Assembly: GCA_910574455.1 (NCBI GenBank)
Contig: CAJSYZ010000005.1
Coordinates: 3,348,001 to 3,412,000 of the forward strand
Direction: 5' to 3'
DNA: 64,000 nt
From: Trichaptum fuscoviolaceum
Lineage: Eukaryota; Basidiomycota; Agaricomycetes; Hymenochaetales; Trichaptaceae
A program made the translations under genes and the position numbers. Below are positions 55,718 through 64,000 of the stretch, in pieces. The notes below the pieces were generated by a model that worked only from the letters and a program-made list of their open reading frames with translations, made no database searches and was not told the DNA's origin. How positions within the stretch are numbered: the stretch's first letter is position 1; each line of letters starts with the position of its first letter.

Positions 55718-58458
55718 TCACTATATGAACAATTACTCAAGTCAAATACAACATGGGTGATCATCAGCAGTGAGTGAAAGTCAAAAGTGAGCTTGAAGCG
55801 GTGCTCACCTCTGAAGCTCACTTTGCCCCCTCCTATAGAGGGTAGTATACAGCTGTAGTTATACTATAATATAACAAATGTCTATTTAATAATTGAGCAT
55901 ACCCACCGCTTTTTTGAGCTAATTATAGTACTCAGGCACTGCTGATTGACAGTAATGCTGTAATAATTTAGAATTTCATAATTTCCATCCATTTTGAGAT
56001 ATAAGGCACATCAGGGTCCAGGACCCTGAGGTCTGGCAGGTTCCAGGTCACTTGGTGCCTGCTGCCGCTTTAGGGGGTCGTGGGAATAAATTCAAATTAG
56101 CCTTTGCAGCCCCTACAGGCCTTTAAAAATAGCGCAAAAATAGCCAAAAAATCAGAAAAATATTCCTGGGCATTGCCGCTTCGCCCTAGCGTGGGAACTA
56201 CGCCTTTGGGCGACCATATTAGGCTACCAGGGTGCTCTAGGCCTTCCTGGGCCCTTCCAAAAGCGGTAAAAATCATCATAAAATAGATAATTATAATCAT
56301 TTGCCCCTGCATATATGCAGGCTTCCCCTGGGCCTACCAGCAGCAAATAAAATGCACTAAAATCATAATATATTAGGAGAAGTATATCTAAGAATAACTA
56401 AATGGCTATATATAGAAATACTAGCTGGGAACATGTGTAGAATAGCATAATATATTCTATTTTTAATGCTAATCAAATGGGGCTCATTGCACCACATTGG
56501 GGTACCTCCAGAATGCAAATTTTGATGGGAATCCAATAGTGCATACTAGACGAGCTGAAACGGGCTTTCAAGGCGCCAAAATATGCATTTTACGTTTTGT
56601 TACAAATTATTCTTTTATTTAAATGTTATTTTTACTACAGCACTTCTACTGCACGTAATGGCACGTATAGATAACCGAAATAGTAGAGAATGACGAGGAG
56701 AACAATAATATGAGCTTAGAATAGCTACGCAGCGGCTATATATAGCTGTAGCACACCAACTCTTTTCGGAGTGCATGCAATTATTGTTTCTCTCTCATAT
56801 ACATATACACACAGTATCTACGTGTGCTAATAGGTTTGAATAGCTCTCTAAATATGCCATTCATGCTGTACGAAGTTTCACGGCAATCGGAGCTCATTCT
56901 GAATTGATATAAGGCATGCAATTTTCGGAAAGAATGGTTAATTTTAATTTATTGGGAGGGTTATAGGTCAGGCACAGAGTGCCAAACATTCACTATAAGT
57001 ATCCTAAACATAATCCAATTGCATGTTTGGGATGTCATTGGAATGGGGAAGTCATATCCAACATTGTAGGGTAATATTCTATGTGTGATATCAGAATATA
57101 CATGTTATGTCAGAAACACATATAACTTACAGTTTCCACCTGCATCCCAAACATGCAATTGGATTATGTTTAGGATACTTATAGTGAATGTTTGGCACTC
57201 TGTGCCTGACCTATAACCCTCCCAATAAATTAAAATTAACCATTCTTTCCGAAAATTGCATGCCTTATATCAATTCAGAATGAGCTCCGATTGCCGTGAA
57301 ACTTCGTACAGCATGAATGGCATATTTAGAGAGCTATTCAAACCTATTAGCACACGTAGATACTGTGTGTATATGTATATGAGAGAGAAACAATAATTGC
57401 ATGCACTCCGAAAAGAGTTGGTGTGCTACAGCTATATATAGCCGCTGCGTAGCTATTCTAAGCTCATATTATTGTTCTCCTCGTCATTCTCTACTATTTC
57501 GGTTATCTATACGTGCCATTACGTGCAGTAGAAGTGCTGTAGTAAAAATAACATTTAAATAAAAGAATAATTTGTAACAAAACGTAAAATGCATATTTTG
57601 GCGCCTTGAAAGCCCGTTTCAGCTCGTCTAGTATGCACTATTGGATTCCCATCAAAATTTGCATTCTGGAGGTACCCCAATGTGGTGCAATGAGCCCCAT
57701 TTGATTAGCATTAAAAATAGAATATATTATGCTATTCTACACATGTTCCCAGCTAGTATTTCTATATATAGCCATTTAGTTATTCTTAGATATACTTCTC
57801 CTAATATATTATGATTTTAGTGCATTTTATTTGCTGCTGGTAGGCCCAGGGGAAGCCTGCATATATGCAGGGGCAAATGATTATAATTATCTATTTTATG
57901 ATGATTTTTACCGCTTTTGGAAGGGCCCAGGAAGGCCTAGAGCACCCTGGTAGCCTAATATGGTCGCCCAAAGGCGTAGTTCCCACGCTAGGGCGAAGCG
58001 GCAATGCCCAGGAATATTTTTCTGATTTTTTGGCTATTTTTGCGCTATTTTTAAAGGCCTGTAGGGGCTGCAAAGGCTAATTTGAATTTATTCCCACGAC
58101 CCCCTAAAGCGGCAGCAGGCACCAAGTGACCTGGAACCTGCCAGACCTCAGGGTCCTGGACCCTGATGTGCCTTATATCTCAAAATGGATGGAAATTATG
58201 AAATTCTAAATTATTACAGCATACTGTCAATCAGCAGTGCCTGAGTACTATAATTAGCTCAAAAAAGCGGTGGGTATGCTCAATTATTAAATAGACATTT
58301 GTTATATTATAGTATAACTACAGCTGTATACTACCCTCTATAGGAGGGGGCAAAGTGAGCTTCAGAGGTGAGCACCGCTTCAAGCTCACTTTTGACTTTC
58401 ACTCACTGCTGATGATCACCCATGTCGTATTTGACTTGAGTAATTGTTCATATAGTGA
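55718..58458. repeat. near-perfect 1.3-kb inverted repeat (giant palindrome)
   Basis: Left arm 55718-57034 and right arm 57143-58458, about 1317 bp each, with a 108-bp spacer (57035-57142). Positions pair with a constant sum of 114177 over nearly all the length. A 216-bp stretch at 56097-56312 is identical to the complement of 57865-58080. One single-base indel (ACAGTAATGCTG versus ACAGTATGCTG) and at least one substitution (ATACAACATG versus ATACGACATG) separate the arms. AT-rich. The mirrored short frames in the arms are not considered genes. Confidence 0.95.
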
Positions 58459-59980
58459 GCTTCATTTCTGCTGGTAGCAGTGCTGACGCCCTCTTGAACG
58501 ATTGATTTAATTTTGAGAGAAATGTGTGTCCGGCGATGCCTCGGATGATTGCTCCGGGAATCGCCGGGCACACTTTGAGGACATAGACGTGTCGAAGGAC
58601 AACTTCGACAACATATTTAAATTGAATCATTCACTCCTTGCACACATTTTTTTTTATGTTTCAAATGTATGTATATTAAATATTGTATGAAAGTAATTAA
58701 ATATATAGTTTAGATATTATAAAAATAAGGATCAACCTCTTGTTCTCGTCATGTAATATTTGCGTGAAGCTTGCGTCGTCCTCTGCCGTGTACTGTGCTT
58801 GGGGCACATAAAGGCTGATGTTCGCGTCATGCGCCCTTCAGGAGCCTCTCGCTGCTAGGACCAGCGGCGGGGTGCACGGAAGGGTGCGGAGGGGTATCTG
58901 AAGGACCTGCAGCCGGAGGTGACCGTGAGGGTGTCTGCTGTGGCTGGTATCTCACAGTAGCTGGTGTTGCGATGAATTGCGATGGCCCGACGGCCGCTTG
59001 ATAAGGTTTGGATCCTCTGACGCGAGTTGCTTGCGCGCGTGCATCAGCTGTTGTTGTTGCTGAAGAGCAGATGCCGAGGAGAAGCTATGAGAGTGTGTGA
59101 GATTGGGTTAGATATTAGGTCGGGGAGCACTCACTTAAGCAGGGAACCCGGAACCAGATGCTTGTTCGAGAGGAAGATCCATACCCTCCCGCTCTTCCCG
59201 AAGGTGCTGCTCGTCTTCACGCCATCGAACTTCGCGTATCTCGTACATTTGTCTCATGTAACCGATATCTTGAACGGCAGTCTTCAGTCCTCTCTTCAGG
59301 TCTTCCTCGCGAGAAGCTGTACTAGACGGAGATTGGACTCCGTCGTTTGACGGCGCACACAACCAATCCATCAGACTGACTCGTTGGGTTCGCGCAGAGT
59401 GTCTTTGCAGAGTGATCTGTGCAAAGGATGTCCTGGCGTTGTTCCTGGCATGACCATCGAAGAAATGCAACTGTGCAATTGTTGCGTTCGTCTCCCGGTC
59501 CAAGGATTGGAACTAGTTAAAGAGGCTGTCAAATTAGACAATAAGTATGGGAGAAGGGTTTTAACTCACCACAGCTCGGACAAGTTCATCCCATCTCAAG
59601 AAAAAGAAGAGAGAGAAGACGACGCAGTGGTCGTGAAAGTGGGAGACAAAGACAAGCACGGACGACGTGCGCACGCCACCGTAGTAAGCGCCGGCGCTTA
59701 CTTTTGCGCAGTGTTGCAACATTAATTGTAAATTAACGGCGACGTCATATTGCAAATAAAAAAGATTAACCTATAGTACTAGCTAGAAGCTATTTTATAT
59801 CAAATTATGAGGGGCTAGGCCCCGGTAGCGAAATTATCGCGTTGCAAACGCGCCAGTGATCAAAACCAGGCTGTATTACCGAATTCAGCCTGGTTCCTGA
59901 CGCGGGATGCATGCCGTGAGGTGCCGTGAGGCGGCACCGCGGCATTAAGCTGCCGCACAGGCCAAAAATGCTATGGTCCC
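58459..59980. other. right part of the DNA transposon, possible captured exons
   Basis: Contains a minus-strand frame at 59135-59503 with TASREEDLKRGLKTAVQDIG then YMRQMYEIREVRWREDEQHL, predicted helical and charged. Its family is unknown. No transposase motif is seen. Confidence 0.4.
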
Positions 59981-60048
59981 GTTATCGCGATAACTTTAGA
60001 AACGGGATGCGATAATTATCGCAGATCTATAAGATTATTAGTTGGTAC
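59981..60048 (-). repeat. right terminal inverted repeat of the DNA transposon
   Basis: Complementary to 53455-53522, with the same two internal palindromes. Confidence 0.85.
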
Positions 60049-62460
60049 GGCTCCCGTGCGGGGAGCGGGGCTACGGGGGCGAGACGCAAGGGGGCTCAAG
60101 GCGAGGACGGGACGGAGTCAGAGTCGAGGCGGGGAAGGCAGAGTCGAGGCGCGGGGAGACAGAGTCGAGACGCGGGGGAATGCCAAGCGGGATTCTGGCG
60201 GGAATCTGGATTCGCGCGGGAATCTGGATTCGTGCGGGAATCTGGATTCGTGCAGGGATCGCAGAGCGGGAATCGTTCGGGACTTTGGCGGGAATCGCAG
60301 AGCGGGATTCTGGCGGGAATCTCAGAGCGGGATTCTGGGCAGGACTCAGAGCGGGATTCGCAGAGCGGGATCCGGGACAAGACAGAGACAAGAGAGCCAG
60401 AGAGCAGGCGTGCTCAGGACAGGAGCAGAGAGCTCAGGATAACCGGGATCTCAAGGCAACACTTCTGTATCAGGAGGAGGTTCCCTAAGGAAGCACTCGA
60501 CAAGTCAGCATTGTAAAACTACACTAGAGACAAGACAGAAACACACCTAAGGAAGCACTCGACAAGAGGACAAAAGTGAGTGCTCCTTACGGTGGCGACA
60601 GGTATTTATCTACTGGGCAGAATCTACAGGGAACGGGCATGCACAAACGCGCAACTAACTAGTTACACAATCTTGCGGGCAAAGGCCGCGCATACAGTGA
60701 CGTGAATCCGGGATTCGGGATTCGGTGCGGGAACATCTGGGCAAGATCTAAGGGAACGAGCGTGAAGCATGGTCAAGTGAAACAAAGAGAACTAAAGGAA
60801 TGTAATTGTGCGCGAGGTATCAAGCTGGCGCACAGGCAGCGGGGTAACGAGCATGGGGGGCGGATGTAATGCATACATCGTCTCGGGATAAGTTGCAGGC
60901 AACTTCTGGCATGGATCAGGGTCGCGGGAGATCGACAGGGACCAACTTCGAAGAAGCCGGTGCTTCGATGTCGTAACGAAGCCTAATCGCGAGGCGCGCG
61001 CGGGGCAGGGCGACTAAGGACGGGGTTCGAGTCCTTGCAGACAATGAGATCAATCCCGCACACGGGGTGGCGGGAATGTGGTCTGCGGGCCGGGGCAGGA
61101 CGCTACCAACGAGACTAGTTGGCTGGCACGTGCGTGGCCAGGCCAATCACCTGGGGCTATCTCAAGACGAGGTTAGCATCGAGGGGCGGGGAAGCTAAGG
61201 GGTTTCCCTTGTACGACGGGAAACTCGCGCGATTCGCGACGGGATCATGCAGGGAATCTGGTTCGGGTTTCGACCGGGTTTCGAGTTCGGGTTTCGACTG
61301 GGAATCGAGTTCGGGTTTCGACCGGGAATCGAGACAGGGTTCGACCGGGAATCGAGACAGGGTTCGACCGGGAATCGTAGCGGGAATCTTTCGGGAATCA
61401 GAGCGGGAACTTAGCTGGGGTTGCGATGGGAATCGCGGCGGGATCGAAGGCGGGAATCCTGCGGGGGATTTGCGCAGGGATTCGAGACGGGACGCGAGGC
61501 GGGAAACGAGCGGGTTTTCGACTGGGATCGTGCGGGGGAAAGGAGCGGGATTCCAACCGGGAAGCGAGCGGGGTTTCTACCGGGAATGAGCGGGGGAGTC
61601 TGGCGAGACTCTAGTCGGGAAACGAGCGGGGGGAGTTTGGCGGGACTCCAACCTGGACGAGTGGGGGAGTCTTGACGGGACTCCAACCGGGAACGAGCGT
61701 GGGTTGCGGGATTGTCAGAGAGGACGCTTGACAGCGTTCGCGGCGAGGCGGGATTCCTGGCGGGGCAGGCTGTGGACGAACAAGGGCAGGTCGAGAGGCA
61801 CAGGATGTCGAAGGGGTTAGCTAGGGCACCGTGGCAGGACGAGCGTAGGGCAGGGTTCGTGACCGGGCAGGATTGCGGGACAGCAATCCTTGACCGCTGT
61901 CGTGTTGGCTTACTCAAGGCCAGACAGAGGTTGGCTTTGGACGCAGTGGATCAATCTCCTAACTGCACTTCATGACTGTGGACGCGAGGCCGGGATCTGG
62001 TATCCGGGCATAGTCGAGAACCTACGAGGTCTGGGATAGCTATGGCTATGGCTATGGCTGGGGCAGGCTATGGCTATGGCTGTGACTATGGTGAGTGACT
62101 TCGGGACTATGGCGAGGTACGGGGTTCGCTGGAGCGGGGAACAGAGCATGACGGGAGCGGGGAGCGAGCGGGGGATCATCCTAGAGTCGGGGGAACAACG
62201 AGGCGGGCTAGGGATGGATCGAGACACGGGGACGAGGCGGGGGACTGACAAGGAGACGTGGGCGAGGACAAGCAGGGGCGAGGAGGTCGTAGCGGGGCGG
62301 AACTCTAGCAGGAGAATGCATGGCGAAGCAGAGGTTCTCCCGGGATCAGAGAGCGGGGGATCCTTTCGGGATCTAGCCAAGGTCGCGATTTTGGGTTTCA
62401 GTATACCGGGTTCTGTTCGGGATTGCCTTAGACATGTTGGGGTCCTGGGGGATCCCGACA

Positions 62461-62652
62461 GTGAGCGAAGTTGCAGATAATGAGTGTTGCCTACATATCG
62501 ATGGGATACTTGTTGATTCGCTGACGGCCGTAAGTCATCTTGTTAAAGTGCATTCGAGCTACAGTATAAAGCCTTACTCAAACACTTTTCGGATGATCCA
62601 GAAGGAACAAACCAGGAGTATGAACACTTGCGATATATACCGATCGTTCTGG
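62461..62652 (+). pseudogene. group III histidine kinase, right fragment
   Basis: Directly continues the left fragment across the solo LTR. PYDVSEVADNECCLHIDGIL then VDSLTA, and after an intron ending ACCAG (62530 to about 62614) EYEHLRYIPIVL. In intact group III kinases these belong to the degenerate receiver-like segment between the ATPase and receiver domains. The homology stops at about 62652; the true receiver domain with its phospho-acceptor Asp is missing. The rest was probably removed by the element whose terminus lies at 63406. Confidence 0.75.
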
Positions 62653-63409
62653 CGTCAGACCAAAACTCCCTATTGAACAAACAACTGCCAGACCGAGATC
62701 TACCCCCACTTCCCACCGGAGGCAATCTGCTTCTCAAGGATGTAGAAGCAGAGCTAGATCGATAGGTTGCGGTGACGAGAATTGACACGAGCGGCTACGG
62801 CGGACCATTCAAGGTGGAGGGTAATTCAAGAACATGGACCTTGAGGGAAAATGATCAGAACGTGCGCAATCGGACAAGAGAGAAATTGCTTTCGGAACAG
62901 ATTGAAAATAGTATGTCCGAGTCCTCCGAAAACCCGTAGTAAGAACTCTGGAATTTATGTTTGACAATTGTTTCAGGCGTCAGGAAGAATATGCCACTTG
63001 GGCGGAAGTCGGACAATTCTCGAAGCGCACAAGGCAAATGTGCTTGAGTCGCTCAGCCAACAACGAAAAGCATGAACATCCTTATCAGCGAAGGCGAGAG
63101 GAAAGCAGCGCGCAGCCTACAATACTGGCGTACTGAATTACTGGTGTACTGATTTGTACTTACTATGACATTTGAATTGTACATGCTTGTACTTAGTCTT
63201 TACTTATGCTTGACTGACCTCCTGATGTACTGACGTACTGAGTGTGTCCTGAAAATTGGCTTATTTCAGTGTGTTCAGGCCATCAGTTGATTTCAGACAG
63301 GCATAGCAACATATCAGTAGATTTCAGACAGGCATAGCAACCCTTCAGTCCATTTAAGGCAGCGTCAGGACGCGTCAGTCGCCTTAAGCAAAAAGTAGTT
63401 TCCCTGATG
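62653..63409. mobile_element. third Plavaka-type terminus with short coding remnant
   Basis: About 62653-63050 has an open stretch reading SLLNKQLPDRDLPPLPTGGN and later SGYGGPFKVEGNSRTWTLRE, with a plausible GTATGT..TTTCAG intron (62911-62982). The family is not recognised. From about 63110 there are short subterminal repeats (GTACTGA, TTTCAG, TTTAAGGC). The end is AAAAGTAGTTTCCCTGATG at 63391-63409, matching the right end of copy 1. The left end was not found. It is either a truncated or a non-autonomous member of the same group. Confidence 0.5.
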
Positions 63410-64000
63410 GCACTGCCAGTGGCAGGTACAAATCCGAGACGGCTATACTTACTAGTTCTAAGCTAAGCCTTACAGTGGACTCGGACATGCGGCCCGACTT
63501 AGAACCACCGCCCCCTCCTGACTCCTTGTCCAAGCGTGAGGCTGAACTATGTCCTAATCATCAAAGAGGCCCAACATACTAATATACACTTCTGTGTATG
63601 CGTACTAAGGGCACTCGCGATGAACTTGAAATGAACTACAACCTCGTCCTCCATGCAAGACCCAAGCTATGCTCTAACTAAATATGCTCTTACTCTTGCA
63701 CTTTCTCCGGAGATACATCGCGAACCATGTTGACTCGAGAGTCCAACTTTCACCATACACCACTTACTAACCACTCACCCCGCTGTATGAGGTCGCAACA
63801 ATGGCCCACTTGCACCTACAGCCTCAAATGCTATCAGTCTAGGGTCACCGCGACAACTAATATGTGGTGCATCTGTAACCGGATGAAGGACCGATATGGC
63901 TTGTCGCAGCTGCAACCGCCGCGCCATTTGCGTTCAATACGTACTACCTTAACTCTAAGTGAGAAGGGCTGTAATGCATCTTTAACTAGATTCGTACAGC
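63410..64000. other. right edge of window, nothing recognised
   Basis: Starts with GCACTGCCAGTGGCAG right after the element end. No coding region, RNA gene or repeat array was seen in the remaining bases. Confidence 0.4.

Larger units (their letters stand above)
53450..60054. mobile_element. 6.6-kb DNA transposon with about 70-bp terminal inverted repeats
   Basis: Inserted in the solo LTR, with CGTGCG duplicated at 53444-53449 and 60055-60060. Terminal inverted repeats 53455-53522 and 59981-60048 match with two mismatches: GTACCAACTAATAATCTTAT, then AGAT(A/C)TGCGATAATTATCGC, then CCCGTTTCTAAAGTTATCGC. The repeat contains two palindromes, TGCGATAATTATCGCA and GTTATCGCGATAAC. No transposase was recognised. 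The interior carries an Hsp70 fragment, other coding-like stretches and a large inverted repeat. The superfamily is not clear: the 6-bp duplication might be a decayed 8-bp one. Confidence 0.8.
53312..62465 (-). mobile_element. solo LTR of the giant-LTR family, interrupted by a DNA transposon
   Basis: Minus-strand LTR of the same family as at 43047. It starts with the complement of TGTCGGGATC at 62460 and ends with the complement of GGTCGTAACA at 53317. The target duplication GTGAG lies at 53312-53316 and 62461-62465. LTR sequence occupies 53317-53449 and 60061-62460; the gap is the DNA transposon. It carries a local expansion (about 61550-61690) of a GGGAGTCTTGACGGGACTCC-like unit absent from the other LTRs. 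No internal domain remains, consistent with LTR-LTR recombination. It lies inside the histidine kinase gene. Confidence 0.93.

Noticed and set aside
56097..58080. Two identical 71-residue frames in mirror position
   Set aside because: They are simply the same sequence in both arms of the inverted repeat. Composition is hydrophobic and low complexity, with no start context or homology.

Overview
This window looks like nuclear DNA of a mushroom-forming basidiomycete (Agaricomycetes). Genes are cut by many 45-65 bp introns, the transposon families (Plavaka-type DNA transposons with a DUF6532-like partner gene) are typical of that group, and the conserved genes (RVS161/Hob3 BAR protein, NOG1, AzgA, a group III histidine kinase) read as basidiomycete orthologues. 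No rRNA, tRNA or CRISPR was seen. All gene calls come from reading translated frames and splice sites by eye.

Layout. 1-6.2 kb: right part of a Plavaka-type element (copy 1), with a broken transposase fragment on the minus strand and a divergent, micro-exon-rich DUF6532-like gene. 6.4-16.0 kb: a conserved host block with RVS161/Hob3 (-), NOG1 (-) and the purine permease gene azgA (+). 17-22.1 kb: three tandem, very small genes, each encoding little more than one Zn2Cys6 binuclear cluster. 22.9 kb to at least 32.5 kb: copy 2 of the Plavaka-type element, in mirror orientation, so the host block is bracketed by inverted copies. 32.5-40.3 kb: two unrecognised genes set in spacer DNA built from a small set of short palindromic words; they may be cargo of the same element. 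40.3-42.9 kb: no recognised gene.

42.9-50.3 kb: a gene for a 3'-5' exonuclease-like protein whose 47-bp first intron holds a complete LTR retroelement (6.3 kb, 2.43-kb LTRs, 5-bp target duplication, two-zinc-knuckle ORF only, no pol). 51.8-62.7 kb: a decayed group III histidine kinase gene split by a solo LTR of the same family (5-bp duplication). That solo LTR is itself split by a 6.6-kb DNA transposon carrying a fragment of an Hsp70 gene and a nearly perfect 1.3-kb inverted repeat. The right edge (about 62.7-63.4 kb) holds a third Plavaka-type terminus.

The strongest leads are the three miniature zinc-cluster genes and a shared CCG-N7-CGG box; the two-level nested insertion; the giant palindrome; the retroelement inside a tiny intron; LTR divergence that is entirely C-to-T at CpG; the micro-exon array; and the palindromic-word spacers.
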